From assembly GCA_046350455.1 (NCBI GenBank), contig JAXMAM010000010.1, positions 1 through 64,000 on the forward strand: 64,000 nt of DNA, given 5' to 3'. Shown here piece after piece: positions 16,560 to 24,282 of the stretch. Source of the DNA: CAZXGD01 sp046350455 (lineage in GTDB: Bacteria > Planctomycetota > Phycisphaerae > Phycisphaerales > SM1A02). The notes under the pieces were generated by a model, which saw only the letters and a program-made list of their open reading frames with translations, was not told where the DNA came from and ran no database searches. The translations under genes were made by a program, and so were the position numbers. Within the stretch, counting starts at the first letter, position 1, and each line of letters starts with the position of its first letter.

Positions 16560-16633
16560 GGTCGCGTACCCAAGTGGCCTAAGGGGACGGATTGCAAATC
16601 CGTTATTCGTGGGTTCAAATCCCACCGCGACCT
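16560..16633 (+). tRNA. tRNA-Cys (anticodon GCA)
   Basis: The acceptor arms GGTCGCG (16560-16566) and CGCGACC (16626-16632) pair perfectly, with U73 as discriminator, which is the cysteine identity base. The anticodon stem ACGGATT-GCA-AATCCGT and the T arm GTGGG-TTCAAAT-CCCAC are complete. CCA is not encoded. Confidence 0.95.
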
Positions 16634-16655
16634 TTGATCGGAGGTTCGTCAGCCC

Positions 16656-17384
16656 ATGCTCGCATCGCTTGCGAAGCGGCAGTTGGAACCGGAGCTCATG
16701 GATGATCCGCACCTTCCGGAGCGGGACCATGACCGGGCGCTCGCAGGCTTGGCGCGTGTCAACGTGCTGGGACAGGGCGCGCGCGTGCTCTGGCCGTTCG
16801 TGCGCCGGGAAGCGCTGGCTGTGGCCGGCAGCCGGCGTCCGTTGATCGTGTTGGATGTGGCCACGGGCTCTGGAGACATCCCGGTGGCGCTCGCGCGCTG
16901 GGCCGCTGCCGCCGGACTGGCGTGCGAGTGGCATGCGATGGATCGAAGTGCGCACGCGCTGGCGCGGGCCGTCGGGCGTGCGCAAGACGCTGGCGTGACG
17001 CTGCATCCGCACGAGGGAGACGTCACCCAGGGCGTGGAGGGCAAGTACGACCTGGTCCTGTCCAGCACGTTCGTTCACCATCTGGAGGAGGAGGCAGCCG
17101 TCCGTGCGCTGCGCCACATGGCGGCGGCGTGCACCCGAAGGCTCGTGATCTGCGATCTGCGCCGATCCACGCTGGGGCTGGCGACGGTATGGATGGTCTC
17201 TCGGATCTGCTCCCGATCCCCTGTCGTGCACTTCGATGCGCTGGCATCCGTGCGCGCCGCGTTCACGCCCGCGGAGCTTCGCGCGCTGGCGGAGCGGGCT
17301 GGGCTTGCGTCCGCGACGGTCCATTCGATCTGGGGCGAGCGCATGATCCTGGAGTGGTCGCCGCCGGCGCGAGGCGCCGCGTGA
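16656..17384 (+). CDS. SAM-dependent methyltransferase of a type III PKS operon
   Basis: A class I SAM methyltransferase of 242 residues. The SAM-binding loop is VLDVATGSGDIPVAL (about residues 64-78), followed by an acidic AMDRS and the post-motif FVHHLEEEAAV. It begins with the lineage-typical ELMDDPHLPERDHDRALAGLARVN. It starts 22 bases after tRNA-Cys and its stop overlaps the next gene as GTGA. In bacterial type III PKS clusters such as srsABC a partner methyltransferase modifies the phenolic head of an alkylresorcinol or quinone. By context this enzyme should O- or C-methylate the PKS product; the exact position cannot be read from sequence. The codon choice looks richer in GAT and CGG than in nearby genes, which may mean transfer. 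Confidence 0.87.
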   Translation: MLASLAKRQLEPELMDDPHLPERDHDRALAGLARVNVLGQGARVLWPFVRREALAVAGSRRPLIVLDVATGSGDIPVALARWAAAAGLACEWHAMDRSAHALARAVGRAQDAGVTLHPHEGDVTQGVEGKYDLVLSSTFVHHLEEEAAVRALRHMAAACTRRLVICDLRRSTLGLATVWMVSRICSRSPVVHFDALASVRAAFTPAELRALAERAGLASATVHSIWGERMILEWSPPARGAA

Positions 17385-18544
17385 GCGACTGCCGCGAATC
17401 TGCGCTGCCTGGGGTGGCCGCTTCGACGCGCGCGTGGGATGCCGTGGTGATCGGCGCGGGGCCGGCCGGTTCCGTGGCTGCGCGCGGGCTTGCGCGCGCG
17501 GGCCGCGCCGTCCTGCTGGTGGATCGGGCAAAGTTCCCGCGCGACAAGGTGTGCGGCTGCTGCCTTGCGCCGGCCGGCGTGCGTGCGCTGCGCGAGGCGG
17601 GACTCGGATCGGTGCTGCACGGCGCGGTCCGGCTCCGGTCGCTTCGCCTGGAGCAGGGCGGCCGGGGCCTGGACGTGGCGCTGCCGGCATATGAGGTGAT
17701 GGATCGCACCACGCTGGATGCGCGGTTGCTCGCCCAAGCCAGGCAGGCGGGGTGTGCCATCCTGCTCGGCACGCGCGCCCGCGTCGTGCGCGGCGGAACC
17801 GTCGAGCTCCGCGATGGGCGCGGTTCATTCGAACTCACTCCACGCTGCATCGTGGTGGCCAGTGGAATGTCCGCCGGCGTGTTGCCGGAGGAGGGCGCCT
17901 TTGCGTGGCGCATTCGACCGGGATCCAGGTTCGGTGTCGGCGCCACCCTGGATCGTGGGGCCATCGAGCTGCAGGCAGCGGAACTCCTCATGCTGATCGC
18001 AGCAACTGGTTACCTCGGCGCGGTTCGCCTGCCGGATGGGCGCGTGGACCTGGCGGCCGCATTTGATCCGGCGGCGGTACGGCGCGCGGGCGGGCCGGGG
18101 GAACTGGCGGCAGAGCTCCTGGAGCAGCACGGCCGCGATGGAACCGGTGCGAGAGCCGCCGTGTGGCAGGGAACACCCCGGCTCTCGCGGCACCGAGCCA
18201 GCGTCGCCGCCGGGCGGGTGCTCTGCATCGGGGACGCAGCGGGATACATCGAGCCGATCACGGGTGAAGGAATGAGCTGGGCGATTGAAGGCGCCCTGCG
18301 CGCCGTGCCGGTCGCGATGCAGGTCGTCGCAGGGGCGGACTCATCGTGTTGGAACCGGATCTATCAGCGCACCTTGCGCCGCCGCCAGCTGCAGTGCTCG
18401 CTCGTGGCCGGCGCGCTGCGGCGCCCCCGGGTCGCAAGGCTGTGCGTGCGCGCCCTTCGGGCTGCTCCCTGGCTGAGCGACCGGCTGGCAGGGTGGGCCA
18501 CCGGACGCGGAACGGCTCATCCAGCCGGCATGGAGCCGATGTGA
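17381..18544 (+). CDS. FAD-dependent oxidoreductase (geranylgeranyl-reductase-like) of the PKS operon
   Basis: A flavoprotein of 387 residues. The Rossmann motif VVIGAGPAGSVAARGLA lies near the N-terminus (GxGxxG at residues 25-30), followed by DRAKFPRDKVCGCCLAPAGV. The second FAD motif LCIGDAAGYIEPITGEGMSWAIEGAL is near residue 285. This pattern is that of the geranylgeranyl-reductase/monooxygenase group. The GTG at 17381 overlaps the methyltransferase stop, and its own stop overlaps the PKS start, both as GTGA, so the three proteins are translationally coupled. By analogy with srsC-like flavoproteins it may hydroxylate or reduce the polyketide ring or chain. The C-terminus is arginine-rich (RRRQLQCSLVAGALRRPR), which may promote membrane association. 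Confidence 0.87.
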   Translation: MSDCRESALPGVAASTRAWDAVVIGAGPAGSVAARGLARAGRAVLLVDRAKFPRDKVCGCCLAPAGVRALREAGLGSVLHGAVRLRSLRLEQGGRGLDVALPAYEVMDRTTLDARLLAQARQAGCAILLGTRARVVRGGTVELRDGRGSFELTPRCIVVASGMSAGVLPEEGAFAWRIRPGSRFGVGATLDRGAIELQAAELLMLIAATGYLGAVRLPDGRVDLAAAFDPAAVRRAGGPGELAAELLEQHGRDGTGARAAVWQGTPRLSRHRASVAAGRVLCIGDAAGYIEPITGEGMSWAIEGALRAVPVAMQVVAGADSSCWNRIYQRTLRRRQLQCSLVAGALRRPRVARLCVRALRAAPWLSDRLAGWATGRGTAHPAGMEPM

Positions 18545-19620
18545 GCGCCGCGTGCATCCAAGGAATCGGAACCGCCGTGCCGGAGCACTCCATGGACATG
18601 GCGCGATCCCTGGAGATCGCCCGATCGCTCTCGCCCGATCAGATCTCGACCGCGCTGCTGAAGCGCCTGCATGATCGGTCCGGCATCCACTCGCGCGGCT
18701 GCGCGGTGCTCCGCGCTGATGGATCGGTGCCGCTGTACGGCCTGGAGCGCGAGGGCGCGCCGGTGCTCGTCCGGGCCTCCACCGAAGATCGGATGAACGC
18801 CTATCGCCAGCTGGCGGCGCCGCTGGCGGTTCGCGCCGGTCGTGCAGCGCTCCATGCTGCCGGCACGGAGGCAGGCGCCATCACCCATCTGGTGTCGGCT
18901 TCGTGCACGGGCTTCGATGCGCCGGGGTTCGATCAGGCCATGATCCGTGAGCTGGGCATGTCGCCGCGCGTGCGCCGGACGCACATCGGCTTCATGGGCT
19001 GCCACGCGGCGGTCAACGCGCTGGCCGTCGCATCGGCCTTCGCCGAACAGGACCCGCGCGCGCGCGTTCTGGTGGCATGCGTCGAGCTCTCGTCTTTGCA
19101 CTTTCACTTCGACGCGCGCGTGGACCGCCTCGTGGCCAACACCCTGTTTGCGGACGGAGCGGCAGCAGCCGTCGTGTCGGCGAACGCCGTATCGAATGCG
19201 CCCGCGCTCGCCCGCTTTGCGGGGTCCATCATCCCGGGCAGCGAGGACGCCATGGCATGGTCCATCGCAGATCACGGGTTTCAGATGACGCTGGGTGCCG
19301 ATGTTCCCGCGATCATCGCATCCGATCTGGCTGCATGGGTGGATGGCGAGCTCGCATCGCTCAGCATGGGTCGGGCGCAGGTGGGCGGGTGGGCGATCCA
19401 TCCCGGAGGTCCGCGTGTCATTGACGCCGTGGTCCAGGCGCTGGCGCTGCCCGCCGGTGCAGACGCGGCCTCGCGGCAGGTGCTGCGCGAGCACGGCAAC
19501 ATGTCCTCCGCCACCTTGCTCTTCATCCTCGATCGGCTGGGACGATCGGGTGTCCCGCGCCCGTGGGTGGGGCTTGCCTTCGGCCCCGGATTGGCCGGGG
19601 AGATGGTGGTGCTCCGCTAG
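18541..19620 (+). CDS. Type III polyketide synthase
   Basis: A chalcone/stilbene-synthase-fold enzyme of 359 residues that extends an acyl-CoA starter with malonyl units and cyclises it. The catalytic triad is complete: Cys122 in SASCTGFDAPGF, His287 in AIHPGGPRVIDAV and Asn320 in EHGNMSSATLLFIL. The GFGPG-type C-terminal loop reads AFGPGLAGE. The GTG at 18541 overlaps the FAD gene stop as GTGA. With the adjacent methyltransferase and flavoprotein it makes an srs-like set, so a methylated phenolic lipid or quinone is the likely product. The starter chain length cannot be inferred from motifs alone. No acyl carrier or regulator gene is adjacent. Confidence 0.93.
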   Translation: MSAACIQGIGTAVPEHSMDMARSLEIARSLSPDQISTALLKRLHDRSGIHSRGCAVLRADGSVPLYGLEREGAPVLVRASTEDRMNAYRQLAAPLAVRAGRAALHAAGTEAGAITHLVSASCTGFDAPGFDQAMIRELGMSPRVRRTHIGFMGCHAAVNALAVASAFAEQDPRARVLVACVELSSLHFHFDARVDRLVANTLFADGAAAAVVSANAVSNAPALARFAGSIIPGSEDAMAWSIADHGFQMTLGADVPAIIASDLAAWVDGELASLSMGRAQVGGWAIHPGGPRVIDAVVQALALPAGADAASRQVLREHGNMSSATLLFILDRLGRSGVPRPWVGLAFGPGLAGEMVVLR

Positions 19621-19676
19621 GTGCTCCGCTCGATGGCATGCGCCAGCTCCGCGCGGGGGCGGATTATCATGCGCCC

Positions 19677-21203
19677 ATGACTGCCACTGCCACCGCGGGC
19701 ATCCGCACCGCCCGCCTGATGGTCGGCCTGGAGATCCACGTCGAGCTGGCCACGCGCCGCAAGATGTTCGCGCCCAGCGCCAATCCAGCGCACCCAGCGC
19801 ACTTTGACCAGGAGCCCAACTCGCTGGTGGACCCCGTGGTGGCAGCACTGCCCGGCGCGCTGCCCGTGATGAACCGCCGTGCGGTCGAAATGGCCATGAT
19901 GGTGGGCCTGGCGCTCAATTGCACCATCGCCCGCTTTAGCAAGTGGGATCGCAAGAACTACTACTACCCCGATCTTCCCAAGGGGTACCAGATCAGCCAG
20001 TACGACCTGCCGCTCTGCCACGATGGACACGTGGAGCTGCCCACGCCCCATGGCACCAGGCGCATCGGCATCATTCGCGCGCATCTGGAGGAAGACACGG
20101 GCAAGCTTGGCCACGAGCTCCCCGGCGGCCACCACTACGAAGGCAGCTTGGTTGACCTGAACCGCGCGGGAGCGCCGCTGCTGGAGATCGTCACTGCGCC
20201 AGACTTTGACACCGCTGCAGATGTGGTGCTCTTTGCGCAGGAGCTTCGCAACCTCTGCCGCTTCCTGGGCGTGACCGAAGGCATCATGCAGAAGGGGCAC
20301 ATGCGGTTCGAGCCCAACATCAACGTCATCATGGAGCTGGAGGATGGCACCACGGTGAAGACGCCGGTGGTGGAGGTGAAGAACCTGAACAGCTTCAAGG
20401 CGCTGCGCGGTGCCATTGACTTTGAAGAGACCGCGCAGGTGAAGCGCTGGCAGCAGGACGGCAAGGTGATGGGCCCCGGCGCCAAGAGCACGCGCGGCTG
20501 GGACGACGTGAAGAACGTCACCGTCCTGCAGCGCGAGAAGGAAGACGCGCACGACTACCGCTACTTCCCGGAGCCCGACCTGCTGCCGGTGCGGGTGGAC
20601 GACGCATGGCTCTCCGCTGTGCGCGCGCAGATCCCAGAGCTGCCGCTGGCGCGCAAGCAGCGCTACGCCACGGAGTACGGCCTGGATGACAAGGACACCT
20701 CCGCGCTGGTGGCTGAGCGCGACCACTGCCTCTTCTTCGACGCAGTGGTGGCTGCGCTCGGCGGTGGCAAGAAAGCGGGTTTCGCAGCTGGAAAGTTCCT
20801 GCTCAACCAGCTGGCAAAGCGGGCCAATGAGCTGGGCGTGGAGCTGCACCAGGCTGGGCTGGCGCCAGCGCAAGTGGCTGGCGTCATCGCCCTGCGTGAA
20901 AACGGCAGCCTGGGCGCACAGAACGTGGATGCGCTGGTTGGCCACCTGGCCGGCACCACGCTGGAGGCGCGCGCTGCCGCAGAGCAGCACGGCCTGCTCA
21001 CCGTGCGCGACGACGCTGCGCTCGACCGATGGATTGACGAGGCAGTTGCCGCCAATGCACAGGCTGCCGCGGATGTCCGCGCCGGCAAGACTGCCGCGAT
21101 GGGCCGCATCGTGGGCGCGGTGATGAAGCTGGCTGGCGGCAAGGTGGACGCCAAGGCTGTCAACGCTGCCATCCTGAAGAAGCTTCAGGGAGGCGGCGGT
21201 TGA
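19677..21203 (+). CDS. gatB: Aspartyl/glutamyl-tRNA(Asn/Gln) amidotransferase subunit B
   Basis: GatB is the kinase/tRNA-binding subunit of the GatCAB complex, which converts Glu-tRNA(Gln) or Asp-tRNA(Asn) to the amide forms. The 508-residue protein starts at ATG 19677 with MVGLEIHVELATRRKMF. Further motifs are KNYYYPDLPKGYQISQYDLP, HLEEDTGKL, SLVDLNRAGAPLLEIVT, EVKNLNSFKALRGAIDFE and DYRYFPEPDLLPV. The C-terminal 150 residues form the GatB/YqeY domain ending AVNAAILKKLQG. Length and domain order are normal. The stop overlaps the hpt start as TTGA, so the two genes form an operon. Confidence 0.97.
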   Translation: MTATATAGIRTARLMVGLEIHVELATRRKMFAPSANPAHPAHFDQEPNSLVDPVVAALPGALPVMNRRAVEMAMMVGLALNCTIARFSKWDRKNYYYPDLPKGYQISQYDLPLCHDGHVELPTPHGTRRIGIIRAHLEEDTGKLGHELPGGHHYEGSLVDLNRAGAPLLEIVTAPDFDTAADVVLFAQELRNLCRFLGVTEGIMQKGHMRFEPNINVIMELEDGTTVKTPVVEVKNLNSFKALRGAIDFEETAQVKRWQQDGKVMGPGAKSTRGWDDVKNVTVLQREKEDAHDYRYFPEPDLLPVRVDDAWLSAVRAQIPELPLARKQRYATEYGLDDKDTSALVAERDHCLFFDAVVAALGGGKKAGFAAGKFLLNQLAKRANELGVELHQAGLAPAQVAGVIALRENGSLGAQNVDALVGHLAGTTLEARAAAEQHGLLTVRDDAALDRWIDEAVAANAQAAADVRAGKTAAMGRIVGAVMKLAGGKVDAKAVNAAILKKLQGGGG

Positions 21204-21751
21204 AGCAGGCCATGCCTCACCTGGGCCGCGTGGTGGTGAGCGCGCAGCAGATTGCAGCGCGGCTGCCGACGCTGGCGGCGGAGATCGAGCGCGCTGCCGG
21301 CGCGGGAGACGACGACATGGTCATCATCCCCGTGATGACCGGAGCGTTCATCTTTGCAGCAGACCTCGTGCGCCACATGCCCGTGCGCATGCGCATCAGC
21401 CTGGTGGCGGTGAGCAGCTATCCCGGCACTGCCACGTCTAGCCAGGGCGTGCGGTCGCTGGGGGCGCTGCCGCAGAATCTGGAGGGCCGGCGCGTGCTGC
21501 TGGTGGACGACGTGCTTGACAGCGGTCGCACGCTGCATTTCCTGCGTGATTCGCTGGCGGCGCAGAAGCCGCGGTGGTTCGCCACCGCAGTGCTGCTGCG
21601 CAAGACCATCCCCAGCGCGCTGAGCACGCCCTGCGAGTTCGTGGGGTTCGACATTCCAGACGAGTTTGTGGTGGGCTACGGGCTGGACTACGACGGGTGC
21701 TACCGAAACGTGCCGGACGTGCGCGTGCTGCACCCCGAGGGCGCTGCGTGA
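21200..21751 (+). CDS. hpt: Hypoxanthine phosphoribosyltransferase
   Basis: A purine-salvage phosphoribosyltransferase of 183 residues that makes IMP (and GMP) from hypoxanthine/guanine and PRPP. The PRPP-binding motif is VLLVDDVLDSGRTL, preceded by VIIPVMTGAFIFAADLVRHM and followed by FVGFDIPDEFVVGYGLDY, both typical of HPRT. The TTG at 21200 overlaps the gatB stop and has AGGGAGG six bases upstream, which supports it over ATG 21212. The stop overlaps the next gene as GTGA. The flexible-loop SSYPGT segment is present (normally SSYGxxT), so the enzyme should be active. Confidence 0.94.
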   Translation: MKQAMPHLGRVVVSAQQIAARLPTLAAEIERAAGAGDDDMVIIPVMTGAFIFAADLVRHMPVRMRISLVAVSSYPGTATSSQGVRSLGALPQNLEGRRVLLVDDVLDSGRTLHFLRDSLAAQKPRWFATAVLLRKTIPSALSTPCEFVGFDIPDEFVVGYGLDYDGCYRNVPDVRVLHPEGAA

Positions 21752-22314
21752 CGCGCGGCACCGCCGCGTGCACGCCTCCCGACGCGCTGCAGGCCACGGC
21801 AGCAGTGGACGCAGAGGGCGTGCCGCTGTTTGCCGCCGCGCTGCTGGAGCCCACGGAGATCATCATCGGCGTGTGGCGGCCCAGCGTGTGGTACATCCCG
21901 CTGCGCAGTGCGCGCGTGTCCGTAGGCGTGGCGCTGGCGGCGGTGATGATGGCCGCGGGCGCAGACGCTGCGCGGCTGGAGTGGGCCACGCCCATCGCGC
22001 AGGTAGCCGCGCTGCTCATTGTGGCGCGCGTCACCTGGGTGATGGCTGACTGGGCCACGCGCATCTACATCCTGACGGACCGCCGCGTGATGCGCAGGCG
22101 CGGACTGGTCAACCCCACGGTGCATCATGCAGAGCTGTCCAAGCTGCGGCGGATCGACCTCCTGCAGTCGGCCCCCGCGCGTCTGGTGGGCACAGGCAGC
22201 ATCGTCTTCAGCGCGCGCGCCGAGGGCAGCTACGACGCCGCCTGGGTGCTGGTGCCGCGCGCTGCCGAGGTCCGCCAGCTGGTGGTGGACACCAAGGCCC
22301 GCTACCGCCCGTAG
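21748..22314 (+). CDS. Membrane protein with bacterial PH domain
   Basis: A small membrane protein of 188 residues. Two hydrophobic helices (SVGVALAAVMMAAGAD and AQVAALLIVARVTWVMADW) are followed by YILTDRRVMRRRGLVNPTVHHAELSKL, the signature of the bacterial PH-like (bPH2/YdbS) domain, and a FSARAEGSYDAAWVLVP strand region. Its role is unknown in this family. The GTG at 21748 is coupled to the hpt stop. The stop codon TAG (22312-22314) sits at the edge of a palindromic repeat that also holds the stop of the convergent DegT gene. Confidence 0.8.
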   Translation: MTRGTAACTPPDALQATAAVDAEGVPLFAAALLEPTEIIIGVWRPSVWYIPLRSARVSVGVALAAVMMAAGADAARLEWATPIAQVAALLIVARVTWVMADWATRIYILTDRRVMRRRGLVNPTVHHAELSKLRRIDLLQSAPARLVGTGSIVFSARAEGSYDAAWVLVPRAAEVRQLVVDTKARYRP

Positions 22315-22338
22315 AAAGTCGTGCCAGGCACCAATTTC
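22314..22338 (+). repeat. Palindromic interspersed repeat, copy A (short form)
   Basis: GAAAGTC followed by GTGCCAGGCACCAATTTC. This copy lacks the ~9 bases (AGGGACACC) present in the longer copies. It fills the whole 23-base gap between two convergent genes, whose TAG stop codons lie at its two ends (22312-22314 and 22338-22340 on the minus strand). Confidence 0.85.
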
Positions 22339-23525
22339 TAGCGGACGCTTTCCACCAGGCTCTCGGCAACCCAGAGGCGCTGCTGCTCGGTGAGCTCGCC
22401 GTAGATGGGCAGGGCGATCGTCTCCGCAGCGGCACGCTCGGAGTGCGGGAAGTCGCCGGGCTTGCCGCCCAGGCTGCGGAAGCACTCCTGCAGGTGCATC
22501 GGCACGGGGTAGTAGATCTCCGTGCCGATCTTGCGGGCCTGCAGCGCGCTGCGCACGGCGTCGCGAATCTTGGCCGGCACGCGCACGATGTACTGGTTGT
22601 AGATGTGCCGCCCCTTGGCTGGATGCACCGGGAAGCGCAGCGGCAGGCCGCCTGCGTCCACTGGCGTGGTGCTGTCCGCAGCGCCCGCAGCAGCGAAATA
22701 CTGGCTGTACCACGCAGCGTTGCGCTGTCGTGCCTGGCTCCACGCGTCCAGGTGGCGCAGCTTCACGCTGAGCACCGCAGCCTGCAGCGCATCCAGGCGC
22801 GAGTTCATGCCCACCTCAGCGTGGTAGTACTTGGGGTCCATGCCGTGGTTGCGCAGGCGCTTCAGCCGCGCGGCCAGGGCGTCGTCCTGCGTGGTCATCA
22901 CGCCGCCGTCGCCAAAGCCTCCCAGGTTCTTGCTGGGAAAGAAGCTGAACGTGCCAGCCGCGCCGATGCTGCCCACGCGGCGGCCGTGCACGTCTTCTGT
23001 TCCGATGGCCTGCGCGCAGTCCTCCACCACAGGCACGTTGCGCGCCTTGGCCAGCGCCATGATGGCGTCCATGTCAGCCGCCTGGCCGAAGAGGTGCACC
23101 GGCAGCACCGCCTTCAGCTTGCGGCAGCGGCTCAGCGCCTGCTCCAGGCTGCGCGGGCAGATGTTGTAGGTAGCTGGGTCGCAGTCTGCAAAGACGGGCG
23201 TGGCGCCCAGACGGTGCACGCTTCCAGCAGTGGCGAAGAAGGTGTACGTGGGCATGACCACCTCGTCGCCGGGGCCCACGTTCAGTGCCTGCAGCGCCAG
23301 CAGGATGGCGTCGCTGCCGTTGGCGCAGCCCACTGCGTGCTTGGTGCGGCAGTAGGCGGCCACGTCCGCCTCCAGCTGGTCCACCTTTGGACCGCCGATG
23401 AAGTACTGGCTGTCCATCACCTCGCGGACCACGGGTTCGATCTCCCCGCGGATGGTGGCGTACTGGGCCTTCAGGTCGAGCAGTGGAACGGCGCACTCGG
23501 TGGCGCGGGCAGTCGCAGTGGGCAT
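22338..23525 (-). CDS. DegT/DnrJ/EryC1/StrS-family aminotransferase
   Basis: A PLP-dependent sugar aminotransferase of 395 residues. The PLP lysine is K199 in SFFPSKNLGGFGDGG. Other motifs are GCANGSDAILLALQAL, MPTYTFFATAGSV, VLPVHLFGQAADMDAI and VEDCAQAIG. The ATG at 23525 starts MPTATARATECAVPLLDLKAQ, the usual N-terminus. This family makes amino-sugars for lipopolysaccharide, O-antigen or glycosylation, but no other sugar gene is next to it here, so the substrate cannot be named. It follows dut by 13 bases and is probably co-transcribed with it. The gene ends inside repeat copy A. Confidence 0.93.
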   Translation of the reverse strand: MPTATARATECAVPLLDLKAQYATIRGEIEPVVREVMDSQYFIGGPKVDQLEADVAAYCRTKHAVGCANGSDAILLALQALNVGPGDEVVMPTYTFFATAGSVHRLGATPVFADCDPATYNICPRSLEQALSRCRKLKAVLPVHLFGQAADMDAIMALAKARNVPVVEDCAQAIGTEDVHGRRVGSIGAAGTFSFFPSKNLGGFGDGGVMTTQDDALAARLKRLRNHGMDPKYYHAEVGMNSRLDALQAAVLSVKLRHLDAWSQARQRNAAWYSQYFAAAGAADSTTPVDAGGLPLRFPVHPAKGRHIYNQYIVRVPAKIRDAVRSALQARKIGTEIYYPVPMHLQECFRSLGGKPGDFPHSERAAAETIALPIYGELTEQQRLWVAESLVESVR

Positions 23526-23538
23526 TGGGCCAATGGTA

Positions 23539-24021
23539 CTAGACCGTGCGCGCTGGCCCCGCTGCAGCAGGGCGGACGGCGGCGGTCCCGGTGCTGCCAA
23601 AGCCCCCAGATCCGCGCTCTGTGGCGTCCAGCGCAGAAACTTCGCGGACTGTGGCTTTGGCGACAGGCGCGATCACCATCTGCGCGATGCGCATGTCCGG
23701 CTCCACGGTGTAGGGCGCGCGCCCCAGGTTGATGAGCGGGACCATCATCTCGCCGCGATAGTCCGCGTCCACCGTGCCGGGCGCGTTGGGCATGCCGATG
23801 CCGTGGCGCGTGGCCAGGCCGCTGCGTGGGCGCACCTGCGCTTCGAACCCCACGGGCAACGCCATGGCGAACCCGCACGGAATGAGCGCGATCTCTCCAG
23901 GCTGGATCACGCGCGGCGCGTCGAGGCACGCGTGCAGGTCCATGCCTGCGGCATGCGCTGTCTGGTAGGCCGGCACATGCGCGTTGGGCCGCAGCCGCTG
24001 GAACTGGATCTCCACATCCAT
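23539..24021 (-). CDS. dut: dUTP diphosphatase (dUTPase)
   Basis: A trimeric dUTPase of 160 residues that converts dUTP to dUMP and so prevents uracil incorporation and supplies dTMP synthesis. The five motifs are visible: AAGMDLHA, RPRSGLAT, GTVDADYRGEM, MRIAQMVIAP and ERGSGGFGSTG. The ATG at 24021 starts MDVEIQFQRL, a normal beginning. A longer frame upstream runs through the repeat element and is not real coding. A palindromic repeat copy (24032-24071) lies only ten bases upstream of the start codon, so the 5' leader is largely repeat sequence. Confidence 0.95.
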   Translation of the reverse strand: MDVEIQFQRLRPNAHVPAYQTAHAAGMDLHACLDAPRVIQPGEIALIPCGFAMALPVGFEAQVRPRSGLATRHGIGMPNAPGTVDADYRGEMMVPLINLGRAPYTVEPDMRIAQMVIAPVAKATVREVSALDATERGSGGFGSTGTAAVRPAAAGPARTV

Positions 24022-24031
24022 AGCCCCGAGT

Positions 24032-24071
24032 GTAGGAAATTGGTGCCAGGCACTGGTGTCCCTACTTTCTG
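24032..24071 (-). repeat. Palindromic interspersed repeat, copy B
   Basis: Read on the minus strand: CAGAAAGTAGGGACACC then AGTGCCTGGCACC then AATTTCCTAC. It is the left end of a composite element whose right end is the inverted copy C (24235-24275). Confidence 0.85.
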
Positions 24072-24111
24072 GGTGCGGATGATCGCCGGAGGGCTGGGGC
24101 AGCGCGCGCGC

Positions 24112-24214
24112 GCGGGCGGACCCTTGGCGCGCAGCGCGGGCGGACCCTGTGGCGCGGCCGGCGGACCCTGTGGCGCGCAGCGCGGGCGGACCCTGTGACG
24201 TGCAGCGCGGGCCC
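24112..24214 (+). repeat. Imperfect tandem repeats between repeat copies B and C
   Basis: About four imperfect units of GCGCGGGCGGACCCTGTGG plus a variable GCGCGCA spacer lie between the inverted copies B and C. They do not encode an open frame of their own and look like repeat-array sequence. Exact boundaries are approximate. Confidence 0.65.
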
Positions 24215-24234
24215 ACCTCGCCTGTGGACCGCAC

Positions 24235-24275
24235 GGAAAGGAGGGACAGGAGTGCCAGGCACCAATTTCCTACAC
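24235..24275 (+). repeat. Palindromic interspersed repeat, copy C
   Basis: GGAAAGGAGGGACAGG then AGTGCCAGGCACCAATTTCC then TACAC. It is inverted relative to copy B. The identity of B and C extends past the core as CCTACACT(C/T)GGGG right up to the dut and permease start codons. Confidence 0.85.
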
Positions 24276-24282
24276 TTGGGGG

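Noticed and set aside
16560..19620. Integrative element with attachment sites around the PKS operon
   Set aside because: No integrase and no visible duplicate of the tRNA end at the right border; kept only as a weak suggestion.
24022..24234. N-terminal extension of dut into the upstream region
   Set aside because: The extra residues come from the repeat array (for example RATGSAGRATGS) and are absent from dUTPases.
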